Notes: a model not told the origin generated them from the letters alone. Shown: positions 7,752-16,252, counted from the first letter of the stretch. The stretch is 18,505 nucleotides of DNA from Acidobacteriota bacterium (GCA_021789565.1 JAJYJL010000026.1:1-18505), one strand, 5' to 3'. Numbers and translations are program-made.

Positions 7752-8408
7752 ATGAAGCGATCAAATGTGTTGGTTTGGGGATTTGTATTGTTGTTTGCGC
7801 TGGGAATGTTCTGGGGTATCAGGAGTTATGCCGGGCCCCCGCGCGCAGGAAAATGGACCCCTCTGTTTAACGGCAAGAACCTGGATGGATGGAAGGCTTA
7901 CGGGGCTGAAAAATGGGTTGCTGACCACGGAACCATTTTCGGTGAAAGCACCAGCGGAAAGTATGGTTATCTGGTGACTGACAAGACCTACAAAAATTTC
8001 GACGTCCGTCTAAAGTTCAACTGCTCTTTGGAAGGCAACAGCGGTCTTTTCTTCCACTCCAGGATCACGGGCGAGAATCCCAAATGGGGTCCGGACATTG
8101 TGGGTTTGCAGGCGGAGATCGACCCTGCCCGGCACACTGGAGGCATTTATGAGAGCGGTGGCCGGGGTTGGGTGGCCCTGCCCACGGCAGAGGGTGAAAA
8201 GGCGATCAAGCCGGTGGGCCAGTGGAACAGTATGGAAGTCCGCGTGGAAGGCAACCACATCGTGACGCACCTGAATGGCGTCCAGATTGTTGACTACACG
8301 TATACGCCGGCGAAGTACACCGACGGGCATATTGCATTGCAGATTCACACGGGCGAGCACGGGTTCAGAATTCGTTTCAAAGATATCGAGATCCGGGCAC
8401 TTCCCTAG
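7752..8408 (+). CDS. Secreted DUF1080 protein (3-keto-glycoside hydrolase/lyase family), 218 aa
   Basis: A DUF1080 (PF06439) member, a concanavalin-like beta-sandwich; characterised members cleave 3-keto-glycosides. The start is ATG 7752, preceded by AGAGG at 7741-7745. A GTG further upstream at 7701 would put the signal peptide inside the protein. Residues 1-27 form a Sec-type signal or anchor (hydrophobic VLVWGFVLLFALGMF), probably cleaved after SYA. The mature part opens with the family hallmark WTPLFNGKNLDGW (35-47) and continues through GYLVTDKTYKNFDVRLKF, NSGLFFHSR, GLQAEIDP, TGGIYESGGRGW and the closing strand FRIRFKDIEIR. Length is normal for a single-domain member. It is the first gene of a four-gene operon; the next start is about 58 bases downstream. 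The family call is sure. Activity on 3-keto sugars is inferred from family knowledge and from the oxidoreductase two genes downstream. Confidence 0.88.
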   Translation: MKRSNVLVWGFVLLFALGMFWGIRSYAGPPRAGKWTPLFNGKNLDGWKAYGAEKWVADHGTIFGESTSGKYGYLVTDKTYKNFDVRLKFNCSLEGNSGLFFHSRITGENPKWGPDIVGLQAEIDPARHTGGIYESGGRGWVALPTAEGEKAIKPVGQWNSMEVRVEGNHIVTHLNGVQIVDYTYTPAKYTDGHIALQIHTGEHGFRIRFKDIEIRALP

Positions 8409-8467
8409 TTGACAGCACGATGACGCCACGCCAGCGGGCGCCTACTTCAAAGACAGAGGACAGAATG

Positions 8468-9457
8468 ATGAAGAAGAATCGAAGGGATTTTCTGAAGGTA
8501 TCAACAGGAGCCGCCATTGCCGCGGCCGGATTGGGAAGCGCAGGGAAGGTTTTGGGTGCGTCGGGGTCTTTGCCAGCCCGTGCGCTTACGGCCGCGCCAG
8601 CGCCCGTTCCCGCTGCGCCGCGCAGATATGAGCCGTTCGCGCTGGGGATTATTACCGGCATTGGTAATGATCCAGAGGCTGCCATGGCCAAGGTCCACAG
8701 CCTGGAAATGCATACCTGCCAGATTGATTCGGACCTGCTGAGCGATGAGATGCTCGACCGGCTGGGCAATGCCCTGAGCAAGTACAACGTCGCCGTGACG
8801 GCCATGGGAACCGATGGGCCGGGTCCATATATCTACAATTTTTATGACGGACCTTTGACCCTGGGCCTGATTCCTCGTACCTACCGGGGGCAGAGACTCG
8901 TAAAACTAAAGAAGTATTCGGACCAGGTCAAGAAGCTGAATGTGCCCGCCATCCGCATCCATGCGGGGTTTATTCCAGAAGACCCCAATACGGAGCTGTA
9001 TTGGGAATCAATCGAAGCACTGAGGGATATCGTCAGCCACTGCAAAGGGAATGGACAGGATTTTCTCTACGAAACGGGTACAGAAAGTCCGACTACCTTG
9101 CTGCGTGCAATGAAGGACATTGGCCTGGATGGCCCCCTTAGCAATCAGGGCGCGAACCTCGACACGGCCAACCTGATTCTATATGACAAGGCGAATCCTC
9201 TGGATGCGCTGGACGTTCTGGGTCCATACGTGAAGAACACGCATGCCAAGGACGGTTTGTATCCGACGGGCACTCGCGAATTGGGCAAGGAAGTGGCCAT
9301 TCCGCACGGAAAAGTGGATTTCCCAAAGATCATCGCCAAGCTGAAGGAACTGAACTATCAGGGACCGATCACGATTGAGCGCGAGATTTCCGGGCCCCAA
9401 CAGTTGGAAGACGTGAAGCGGGAGAGAGATTATCTGAAGAAGCTGATCGAGTCTTAA
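8468..9457 (+). CDS. Tat-exported sugar phosphate isomerase/epimerase-like TIM barrel, 329 aa
   Basis: A xylose-isomerase-like TIM-barrel (AP endonuclease family 2, PF01261) enzyme. The start is ATG 8468 (or the adjacent in-frame ATG 8465), placed by AGAGGA at 8455-8460; an ATG at 8420 has no such site. The N-terminus has a Tat motif, NRRDFLK, then an Ala/Gly-rich hydrophobic stretch and a Pro/Ala-rich linker to about residue 55. Likely metal ligands fall in the expected order: Glu202 (LYETGTE), Asp232 (NLDTANL), His259 (NTHAKDG) and Glu304 (ITIERE). The enzyme probably isomerises or epimerises a sugar or keto sugar in the periplasm; the substrate is unknown. Family members exported this way often accompany Gfo/Idh/MocA oxidoreductases and DUF1080 proteins, as here. 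Fold and export are confident, reaction is not. Confidence 0.85.
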   Translation: MKKNRRDFLKVSTGAAIAAAGLGSAGKVLGASGSLPARALTAAPAPVPAAPRRYEPFALGIITGIGNDPEAAMAKVHSLEMHTCQIDSDLLSDEMLDRLGNALSKYNVAVTAMGTDGPGPYIYNFYDGPLTLGLIPRTYRGQRLVKLKKYSDQVKKLNVPAIRIHAGFIPEDPNTELYWESIEALRDIVSHCKGNGQDFLYETGTESPTTLLRAMKDIGLDGPLSNQGANLDTANLILYDKANPLDALDVLGPYVKNTHAKDGLYPTGTRELGKEVAIPHGKVDFPKIIAKLKELNYQGPITIEREISGPQQLEDVKRERDYLKKLIES

Positions 9458-9495
9458 GGGCCGGGCTGCAACTTGAGTGCGGCATGAAATTTTTT

Positions 9496-9502
9496 GAGGA
9501 GG
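9496..9502 (+). promoter_or_regulatory. Strong ribosome binding site fixing a GTG start
   Basis: GAGGAGG lies five bases before GTG 9508. An in-frame ATG at 9484 precedes this site and would add eight residues with no ribosome site of its own, so GTG 9508 is preferred for the oxidoreductase. Confidence 0.75.
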
Positions 9503-9507
9503 AAAAC

Positions 9508-10794
9508 GTGAGCGAAGATCACGGCAGAAAAGTGAGACGAAGAGAATTTATGGGCACGGCTGCGGCCGCGGCGGGCTTCATGATCATGGCTCCGCAACTG
9601 GTGCGCGGGACGGCGGCCAACTCCGCGCTGCGGGTTGGGCTGCTGGGGTGCGGAGGGCGGGGTACAGCAGACGCCCAGTACCTGATCGATACGGGCAAGG
9701 CGCGCCTGGTGGCACTGGGGGATATCTTTCAGGACCAATTGGACAAGGCAAAGTCGCACTTTGACCAGTACCAGCAGAAGAAGGGCTATGCAGCGATTGA
9801 GCGGTCGCTCATGTTCCGCGGCCCGGACGCCTACAAGGAGATCGCTCATTCGAAAGATGTGGACGTGATTGTGATTACCACGCCGCCTTATTTCCACCCG
9901 GAGCATCTGGCGGAAGTGGTGACAGCCGGCAAGCATGTTTACTGCGAGAAGCCCGTGGCGGTGGACCCCGCTGGTTGCGTTTCCGTCCTCGATTCCGGCC
10001 GGCGGGCGGAGGGCCGGTTGAGCCTTGAAGTCGGGTTCCAGCTTCGCAACGCCCCACCTTACGTGGAGCAGGTCAAGAGGATTCATGCCGGGGCGCTTGG
10101 GGACATAGTTTCCGGGGACGGCCACTATTTCTCGTCGTATATCGAGCGGCCCAACTGGCCGGGCGCTTCGGTGGACGAACACCGGCTACGCAACTGGGTC
10201 CACTACCGCATCCTGTCGGGCGACATCATCGTGGAACAGAATATTCATGTGGTCGACTGCTGCAACTGGTTTTTGCAGGGGCACCCGATCAAAGCCTCGG
10301 CTTCTGGAAGCAATCTTCACAGGCCGGACCATGGTGATGCTTATACGAACTACAGCGTGGTGTTCGAGTATCCCAACGGCGTGAGCATGACGTTCGGTTC
10401 CACGCAGTTCAACAAGGGCTGGTGGGATGTGGGATGGAAGTTCTTCGGCACCAAGGGCGTTTCAGAGGCGCACTATAACGGCCCAGTGGCCATCTACGGT
10501 GAGAACGCCTGGAAATATGGCCAGAGCTCGTCGCAGGCCGGTGGAGGAGAATTCTCCGCCGCGGGTGTTTTCCACGGTAATCTTGACGAGGCGGATCCCC
10601 TGAAGAAAATGTCCTTTGTGGACAGCATCCTGAACAACCAGTTTCATAACCAGGCTGAGCAGGGGGTGGAATCGGCGCTGAGCTGCATGATGGCGCGCCA
10701 CTCTGCGTATACCGGCGAAGAGGTCAGCTATGAGGCCATGGCGACCTCAGGCGAGCAATGGCATGATGACATCGACCTCAGTCAGTTCGCCTGA
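9508..10794 (+). CDS. Tat-exported Gfo/Idh/MocA-family oxidoreductase, 428 aa
   Basis: An NAD(P)-dependent sugar or glycoside dehydrogenase of the Gfo/Idh/MocA family. The Tat signal RRREFMG followed by an Ala-rich stretch (about residues 10-30) indicates export in folded form with its cofactor. The Rossmann fold begins with LRVGLLGCGGRG (Gly-rich loop at 47-52). VDVIVITTPPYFHPEHL leads to CEKPVA with the family lysine at residue 148. The C-terminal alpha/beta domain has QNIHVVDCCNW, in which His247 and Asp250 occupy the place of the family's catalytic His and its partner. In the proposed 3-keto route it would oxidise the C3 hydroxyl of a glycoside (or reduce the keto product). It is 50 bases downstream of the first TIM-barrel gene and 22 bases upstream of the second, so an operon is very likely. 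Substrate and direction are inferred. Confidence 0.9.
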   Translation: MSEDHGRKVRRREFMGTAAAAAGFMIMAPQLVRGTAANSALRVGLLGCGGRGTADAQYLIDTGKARLVALGDIFQDQLDKAKSHFDQYQQKKGYAAIERSLMFRGPDAYKEIAHSKDVDVIVITTPPYFHPEHLAEVVTAGKHVYCEKPVAVDPAGCVSVLDSGRRAEGRLSLEVGFQLRNAPPYVEQVKRIHAGALGDIVSGDGHYFSSYIERPNWPGASVDEHRLRNWVHYRILSGDIIVEQNIHVVDCCNWFLQGHPIKASASGSNLHRPDHGDAYTNYSVVFEYPNGVSMTFGSTQFNKGWWDVGWKFFGTKGVSEAHYNGPVAIYGENAWKYGQSSSQAGGGEFSAAGVFHGNLDEADPLKKMSFVDSILNNQFHNQAEQGVESALSCMMARHSAYTGEEVSYEAMATSGEQWHDDIDLSQFA

Positions 10795-10816
10795 GAAGCC
10801 CGGAAAGGAAGAACCC

Positions 10817-11725
10817 ATGAGTAATGAAACTTCAAGGCGAGACTTTCTGAAACTTACGGTGGCGGGGACGGCAGCGCTCGGTGTGCTGCCGGCTTCGCTG
10901 GGTGCAAAACCTGCGCCAGCCGGTGGCAAGCTGTCGATCGATAAAGGATTGGTTTACAGCATGCTGCCCAAAGAAATGGGCGTGGCGGACCGTTTCAAGC
11001 TGGCGCGGGATACGGGCTTCAAAGTTGTTCAGGCGCCGACCACTCCGGACCAGAAAGAGGCGGAAGAATTGAAGAAGGCTGCTGATGCGGCGGGGATTCG
11101 AATTGATTCGGTAATGAACATGGCGCACTGGCAGTATCCGCTTTCGTCTTCCGATCCCTCCGTTGTGGCGAAGAGTATGGAAGGGATGCGGACCTCGTTG
11201 CACAACGCAAAGCTGTGGGGATCAGATGCCGTGCTGCTGGTTCCGGCGGTCGTGAATCCTGAAACCAGCTATCGTGAGGCCTGGACGCGCTCGCAGAAGC
11301 AGATCCGAAGGCTGCTGCCGCTGGCGGAGGAATTGAAAGTGGTGATCGCCATCGAGGAGGTCTGGAACAAGTTCCTGCTCGATCCGGTCTCGATGAATCG
11401 TTATATCGATGAGTTTCACAGCCCGTGGGTCAAGGCCTGGTTTGATGTGGGCAATGTCGTTTTCTATGGATATCCCCAGGACTGGATTCACACGCTGGGG
11501 AAGCGCATCGCGAAGCTGCACTTGAAGGATTTCAAAAATGACAGGAACGAAGGCCGGTATGAGTGGGTAAACCTCGGAGATGGCGATGTGATGTGGCCGG
11601 CCGTTCGCCAGGCGCTAATTGATATTGGTTACTCAGGGTCGGCGATCTGCGAGTTAAAGGCCGGCGGGGAGGCTTACCTGCGCGACGTCAGCAACCGAAT
11701 TGACCGGCTCCTGGTACAGACGTAA
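10817..11725 (+). CDS. Second Tat-exported xylose-isomerase-like TIM barrel, 302 aa
   Basis: A PF01261-type TIM-barrel enzyme resembling hydroxypyruvate isomerase or sugar epimerases. AAGGAAG (10805-10811) places the start at ATG 10817; an in-frame upstream start would run inside the preceding gene. SRRDFLK (residues 6-12) is a near-perfect Tat motif, followed by LTVAGTAALGVLPASLGA. The metal site reads Glu180 (IAIEEVW; Glu181 adjacent), Asp210 (WFDVGNV), His235 (KLHLKDF) and Glu279 (AICELKAG), so it looks catalytically intact. It is only loosely similar to the isomerase two genes upstream, which suggests a different step rather than a recent duplicate. It is the last gene of the operon; the region after it has only a weak hairpin. 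The exact substrate cannot be read from sequence. Confidence 0.86.
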   Translation: MSNETSRRDFLKLTVAGTAALGVLPASLGAKPAPAGGKLSIDKGLVYSMLPKEMGVADRFKLARDTGFKVVQAPTTPDQKEAEELKKAADAAGIRIDSVMNMAHWQYPLSSSDPSVVAKSMEGMRTSLHNAKLWGSDAVLLVPAVVNPETSYREAWTRSQKQIRRLLPLAEELKVVIAIEEVWNKFLLDPVSMNRYIDEFHSPWVKAWFDVGNVVFYGYPQDWIHTLGKRIAKLHLKDFKNDRNEGRYEWVNLGDGDVMWPAVRQALIDIGYSGSAICELKAGGEAYLRDVSNRIDRLLVQT

Positions 11726-11738
11726 TTCCCATAGCGCT

Positions 11739-11775
11739 CACCCGCATTCACTCTTCAAGTTGCGGATCGCGGGTG
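11739..11775 (+). terminator. Weak hairpin after the sugar operon
   Basis: CACCCGC (11739-11745) and GCGGGTG (11769-11775) form a perfect 7-bp stem around a 23-base loop, 13 bases after the operon's last stop. No T-run follows, so this is at best a poor or factor-dependent terminator. Confidence 0.25.
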
Positions 11776-12017
11776 CTGTGTTGAGAACGTAGCGGGTCAA
11801 AGTAAATCAGTCCAGTGCTTTAACCTTGACCCCAACGAGCTGCGAATTATAACCGCCTCTCGATCCTTACATGTTTTCCATGCCACTTATTTTCTGATAG
11901 ATAGGATGGCGACCTGGCATCCAGACTTCCAGAGAAGGTTTACTTTAATTTTTTTAATTTATAGTAACCTTGCAGTCCAATGAACAAATATTGGCAAGGC
12001 TGCTTTGATTGCGCTAT

Positions 12018-12041
12018 AGGGCCGGCAAGAGGGCCGGCAAG
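12018..12041 (+). repeat. Tandem 12-bp repeat in the receptor leader
   Basis: AGGGCCGGCAAG is repeated exactly, head to tail, at 12018-12029 and 12030-12041. Each copy contains the palindromic GGCC/GCCGGC core, so the two copies can also pair with each other in RNA. Confidence 0.85.
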
Positions 12042-12210
12042 TTTGATGGGTAGCTTAGGGATTGATGGTAAGTTGGACACATGTTGGGTGGATGGTTTCA
12101 AGTCCCGGTGGTGCAGCTACACATGGAATATAATAGATTCAGTGCAGGGCGCCACCTATTTACTGGTCGGTTAGGATAATTTATGTTCTTATTCCGCATT
12201 CGAAAAAATA

Positions 12211-12240
12211 TTGACTTTATTCGCAAGAAAGGGTTAGGAT
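12211..12240 (+). promoter_or_regulatory. Candidate sigma-70 promoter of the TonB-dependent receptor
   Basis: TTGACT (12211-12216, five of six matches to TTGACA) is followed 18 bases later by TAGGAT (12235-12240, four of six matches to TATAAT). Transcription would begin near 12247, giving a leader of roughly 140 bases before ATG 12388. Confidence 0.45.
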
Positions 12241-12387
12241 ATCTTTTCGTCGGGTAATTGCAGGGTCGGTCCTTTGCATCACTTAAGTCTTGTGGTGTGG
12301 CCAAGGCTGATTTAAGCTTGCGTCCATTCCTTGCGTCATTCTTAGGGTCCTTCACCAAATACACAAATTATACTGGAGGTGCTCTAC

Positions 12388-15300
12388 ATGCGATTTCGGG
12401 GTATATCTCGATTCGCTATATGGCTCATCGTAGTTGCTGTTCTCGGGCTCTGTTCCGCTCAGCGACTGAATGCCCAAGTTCTTTATGGTTCCGTCGCTGG
12501 GACGATTACAGACCAGTCAGGCGCGGTTGTGCCTGGAGCGGCAATCACGATTGTTAATGACAACACCGGCTTTACCCGGAACACCACTTCCGGCTCGGCC
12601 GGTGATTATCGCTTCACTGACCTTCCTGCAGGGACCTACACCCTCAGTGCAACGGCGCAAGGTTTCAAGCCGGTCAAGCAGACTGGGATCAGGGTTACCG
12701 TGGGTTCGATCAACCAGCAAAATGTGCAGTTGTCCGTCGGCTCAACCACCCAGGAAGTAACGGTTTCCGGCGCTGCTGCTACCCTTCAAACCGAGCAGGC
12801 CAACGTTCACACGACCATCAGCAACTATGCGGTACAGAACCTGCCGCTGAACATTTACCACAACTTCCAGAGCGTTGAGTTGCTGTCTCCGGGTGTTGTT
12901 TCTACGTCGGCCATCACAGGCAGCTACCCCAACTCGATTGCCGATGCCCCTGACCGCTCCTTCGCCATCAACTCCGACGGCCTGCCGCAGCACATCAACA
13001 CTTCACGTGTTGACGGCGCCACGGACGTGTTTCTCTGGCTGCCCGACCACATGGTGATCGTGCCTCCGTCAGCGACGGTCGAGGAAGTCAATGTGCAAAC
13101 TGCCAACTATAACGTTCAAAAAGGACTGACGGCTGGTGCTGCCACGGACGTCATCACGAAGTCCGGAACCAACCAGTTCCATGGCCAGCTTTACGGCTAT
13201 CACACCGACGCGTCGCTTGATGCGCAGAATACTTTTGTCCACACGGCCAGCGGCAAGAAGCCGCATAACGTCCAGAACAATGACGGCGTCGCAATCGGCG
13301 GGCCTATCGTGAAGAACAAGGTGTTCTTCTTCGGCAATTGGGATGGATTCTACCAGCGCCAGAGCGCCGCGGACCAGAACCTGATCCCTCCCACAGACAT
13401 GCGGAGCGGCGATTTTTCATCGTATCTTGGCGCGCCGCTCTATAACTCCGGCGGCAGCCCTATCATGGTTTGCTCCAGCAATGCCAGTGGACCCGGTGCC
13501 GGGCCGATGGTTCAGTTGCAGGAGAACATGATCTTTGACCCGACCACCGGCAATCCGAATACTGGTGCTGGCCGCTGTGCTTTCCAGGGCAACATCATCC
13601 CGAGCAACAGGATGTACCAGGGTGCTACCAACTTCTGGTCACTGATGGCGCCTTATACTCCGAATTCCACGTTTGGGCAGCCGCTCACCGTGAATACTGC
13701 TTATAACGACACCCGCCTGCGAAATTCGGACTGGAACCGGAACATTTACACAGGCAAGGTGGACTACAACATCAGCGACCGCCAGACCCTTTGGGGCAAG
13801 TACACCCTCCAGAAGGCCATGCTGAACGACGCCAGTGACTACGGCATTGCCGGGCAGGGCGGCGGTACCGGGCTCACCAATGACACTGCTCAGACCGTGA
13901 CCATCGGCCACACGTGGACCGCGAAGTCCAACCTGGTGCTGACCGGCCACGTCGGCTTCACCCGCATGGGCGAGCACAACCAGTTGCCAGACTTCGGCAA
14001 GGACTACGGCACGTCAGTTCTAGGCCTGGTCGGCAGTAACACTCCGACGAATGACCCGCGATACAGCGGAATGCCGGGGATCGGGATCGGCGGTTTCACC
14101 ACTCTGGGTACCGATCAATCGTGGGAGCCTGTGTGGCGAAATGACTGGCAGTTGACCCTTGACGAAAACGCGACCTGGATCAAGGGCAAGCACTCGATTG
14201 TGTTTGGCTTTGACGCCGCTCACAGCCACATGAACCACTGGCAGCCGGAAATCGTCTGCTGCCCGCGTGGCTACGTTGCCACATCTCAACACAATAATTT
14301 TCTTGATCTGAATGGCAACGGCAGCGCGGCGACGGTTTATGATGCCTCTGGGCACGCGATCGCCTTTAACCCTGGACCTTGGAATAGCGCTGCGCAGTTT
14401 GACCTGGGCCTGGCGAGCGAGGTTGAAAACGGGCAACAGTTCATTAAGGCTACCAACAAGGACTGGGATGAAGCTCTCTATATTGGAGATACTTTCCGCA
14501 TCACGCCCAAACTGACCATAGACGCCGGCCTCCGCTGGGAGTACTACCCGCTGATCACCCGGGATGGCGCCAGCAAGTTCGAAGTGTATGACGCCACCAC
14601 CAACCAGCTTTACCTGGGCGGCCTGGGCAACCATGACACGCATCTGGGCAATACACCGGTCGGAGTGACCAGCAGCAAGAAGCTGTTTGCTCCACGCCTC
14701 GGGCTGGCCTACCAGTTCAATGACAAAACAGTGATCCGGAGCGCGTTCGGGATGACTTACGACACGCTACCACTGGAGCGGCCTCTGCGCGGATTCTGGC
14801 CTTACACGATCGGCGCGGACAACTTTGTTGCGCTATCCGGAGTCAGCAGCGCCATCACGCAGTACCTCCCGTACGCGACCTTCAACGCTACGGCAAACTC
14901 GGCAAACAACATTGTTGGGTCGCCTGCAACTTCAGGGGGCCTGTTCGAGGGTGTTCCCGTCATCCAGACTCCTACGGGCTTCTCATCGGGCATCCTCACT
15001 CCTCCGCGTAACGTCACTATCGGAACGCTGGCACCGGGCCGGTTCACGCGCGGCTACGTGGAGTTCTGGAACTTCACGGTTGAGCGGAAGCTTCCCTTTA
15101 ACACCCTGTTGAACGTCGGCTACGTGGGCAACCACCTCGTCCACGAATTCAACGGTGTCAATGCCAACGCTGCCGCTTTGGGTACAGGCAGCGCTGGACA
15201 GCCGCTGTTCTCAGCTTTCGGCCGTACCGGTGGAACCTACCTGTTCCAGGGCTACTTGGATTCCCACTACAACTCCTTGCAGGTATCGCTGAACCGTCAC

Positions 15301-16035
15301 GTCACCAATGGTCTTTTCCTTCAGGGGGCTTACACCTACTCGAAGGTTATCGGATACATGGACGATGAAGGGTGGGAAAACGGCCTGAACTTTAACTGCA
15401 CGGCAAACTCTCTGATGCCTCAAGGTTGCCAGGCGTTGAATCGGCACACGCTGAGTTTTGATCACACCCACGTGCTGAAGATGGCGTTCATCTACACGCT
15501 GCCTTTTGGCGCCGGCCAGCATTTCGCAACCACAGGGGCCTCCAGTGCAATTCTTGGCGGGTGGCAACTGAACGGAATCGTTACCGGGCTTTCGGGATCG
15601 CCGCTCTTCCCCAGCCAGGACTCCAGCTTCCTGAACACTCCGGGCACGGGCCAGGTTCCGAACTTCACAGGTACACTCAACATGATCAAGGGGACCGGAC
15701 CTGGCCAGCAGTGGTTTAACACGACAGCCTTTACCCCGGATGAAAGCGTCTCAATCGGCAACGGGGGACGGGGGCTATCGTGGCTGCGCGGGCCTGGGCT
15801 GATGCAACTGGATCTCAGTCTCTTCCGAACCTTCAAACTTACCGAACGATTTAAGTTGAAGGCTATGGGAGAGATGCTGAACTTCAGCAATACACCTCAC
15901 TTCAACAATCCCAACATGGGCTGTTCAATCGTTACTTCCACCAGCGGGCAAAGTGTCTGCGGCGGTAGCTTTGGGCAGATTACCGGAGGGTTCGGACAGA
16001 GGATCATTCAGCTAGGAGCTGAACTCCAGTTTTAA
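12388..16035 (+). CDS. TonB-dependent receptor, Oar-like, with carboxypeptidase-regulatory-like domain, 1215 aa
   Basis: A large outer-membrane transporter of the type expanded in Acidobacteriota. GGAGG (12375-12379) places the start at ATG 12388 rather than the in-frame GTG at 12379. A signal peptide (residues 1-29, IWLIVVAVLGLCSA) is likely cut at LNA|Q. Residues about 32-115 form the carboxypeptidase-D-regulatory-like beta-sandwich (GTITDQSGAVVPGAAITIVN, then GDYRFTDLPAGTYTLSATAQG). The plug follows (about 120-280, with SINQQNVQLSVG, LPLNIYHNFQSVELLSPGVV and DVITKSGTNQFHG), and a beta-barrel runs to the end, finishing QLGAELQF with the C-terminal Phe favoured by the BAM machinery. No clear TonB box is seen. 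Length is typical for this class. Neighbouring exported sugar enzymes suggest a glycoside or oligosaccharide cargo, but that is inference; peptide or siderophore uptake is possible. Confidence 0.92.
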   Translation: MRFRGISRFAIWLIVVAVLGLCSAQRLNAQVLYGSVAGTITDQSGAVVPGAAITIVNDNTGFTRNTTSGSAGDYRFTDLPAGTYTLSATAQGFKPVKQTGIRVTVGSINQQNVQLSVGSTTQEVTVSGAAATLQTEQANVHTTISNYAVQNLPLNIYHNFQSVELLSPGVVSTSAITGSYPNSIADAPDRSFAINSDGLPQHINTSRVDGATDVFLWLPDHMVIVPPSATVEEVNVQTANYNVQKGLTAGAATDVITKSGTNQFHGQLYGYHTDASLDAQNTFVHTASGKKPHNVQNNDGVAIGGPIVKNKVFFFGNWDGFYQRQSAADQNLIPPTDMRSGDFSSYLGAPLYNSGGSPIMVCSSNASGPGAGPMVQLQENMIFDPTTGNPNTGAGRCAFQGNIIPSNRMYQGATNFWSLMAPYTPNSTFGQPLTVNTAYNDTRLRNSDWNRNIYTGKVDYNISDRQTLWGKYTLQKAMLNDASDYGIAGQGGGTGLTNDTAQTVTIGHTWTAKSNLVLTGHVGFTRMGEHNQLPDFGKDYGTSVLGLVGSNTPTNDPRYSGMPGIGIGGFTTLGTDQSWEPVWRNDWQLTLDENATWIKGKHSIVFGFDAAHSHMNHWQPEIVCCPRGYVATSQHNNFLDLNGNGSAATVYDASGHAIAFNPGPWNSAAQFDLGLASEVENGQQFIKATNKDWDEALYIGDTFRITPKLTIDAGLRWEYYPLITRDGASKFEVYDATTNQLYLGGLGNHDTHLGNTPVGVTSSKKLFAPRLGLAYQFNDKTVIRSAFGMTYDTLPLERPLRGFWPYTIGADNFVALSGVSSAITQYLPYATFNATANSANNIVGSPATSGGLFEGVPVIQTPTGFSSGILTPPRNVTIGTLAPGRFTRGYVEFWNFTVERKLPFNTLLNVGYVGNHLVHEFNGVNANAAALGTGSAGQPLFSAFGRTGGTYLFQGYLDSHYNSLQVSLNRHVTNGLFLQGAYTYSKVIGYMDDEGWENGLNFNCTANSLMPQGCQALNRHTLSFDHTHVLKMAFIYTLPFGAGQHFATTGASSAILGGWQLNGIVTGLSGSPLFPSQDSSFLNTPGTGQVPNFTGTLNMIKGTGPGQQWFNTTAFTPDESVSIGNGGRGLSWLRGPGLMQLDLSLFRTFKLTERFKLKAMGEMLNFSNTPHFNNPNMGCSIVTSTSGQSVCGGSFGQITGGFGQRIIQLGAELQF

Positions 16036-16050
16036 TGTCAATTCCCGGAT

Positions 16051-16093
16051 GCATGTCGCAGGGGGCCATCGAGGTGGCTTCCCTGCGACATGC
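16051..16093 (+). terminator. Perfect 13-bp hairpin just after the receptor gene
   Basis: GCATGTCGCAGGG (16051-16063) and CCCTGCGACATGC (16081-16093) form a perfect 13-bp stem with a 17-base loop, 15 bases after the stop. There is no T-run right after it, so it may protect the mRNA 3' end or pause polymerase before the next, stronger terminator. Confidence 0.6.
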
Positions 16094-16122
16094 CACGGCC
16101 TAACCTGATTCACTGACGAAAG

Positions 16123-16157
16123 CGGGTGGGGACTGAGAGGTCTCCACCCGTTTTTTT
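16123..16157 (+). terminator. Strong intrinsic terminator of the receptor gene
   Basis: CGGGTGGGGAC (16123-16133) pairs with GTCTCCACCCG (16140-16150), 11 bp with one G-T wobble around a 6-base loop, followed at once by seven T residues (16151-16157). This is a textbook rho-independent terminator on the plus strand. Confidence 0.9.
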
Positions 16158-16236
16158 ATTGCTGCCTGCTGCTATCACATTCCCGCAAGCGCCGGGCAGC
16201 GAGAAGCCGCCTATAGCCTCACCTGTCCGCGGCTGG

Positions 16237-16252
16237 TAAAATTTAGAACATG
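16237..16252 (+). promoter_or_regulatory. -10 box close to a leaderless-type start
   Basis: TAAAAT (16237-16242, five of six matches to TATAAT) lies seven bases before ATG 16250 and no ribosome binding site is seen between them. Transcription starting at a normal distance from this box would begin at or next to the start codon, giving a leaderless mRNA. A matching -35 box is not evident. Confidence 0.4.

Larger units (their letters stand above)
11726..12387. other. Long non-coding leader upstream of the TonB-dependent receptor
   Basis: No convincing gene is seen. The stretch contains an A+T-rich patch (about 11940-11965), a 12-bp tandem repeat AGGGCCGGCAAG (12018-12029 and 12030-12041) and a direct repeat GGTTAGGATA or a near copy at about 12169-12178 and 12232-12241. 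A 64-codon frame (11980-12174) covers the tandem repeat but has no ribosome site and no family resemblance. The likely promoter is listed separately. The length suggests regulated expression or an RNA element, but no known riboswitch was recognised. Confidence 0.4.

Noticed and set aside
12095..12115. T-loop-like sequence GGTTTCAAGTCCCGG suggesting a tRNA
   Set aside because: No acceptor stem, D arm or anticodon arm can be built around it.
11980..12174. 64-codon plus-strand frame in the receptor leader
   Set aside because: No ribosome site, spans a tandem repeat, and no recognisable family.
14020..14643. 207-codon minus-strand frame
   Set aside because: Antisense shadow within the receptor gene.
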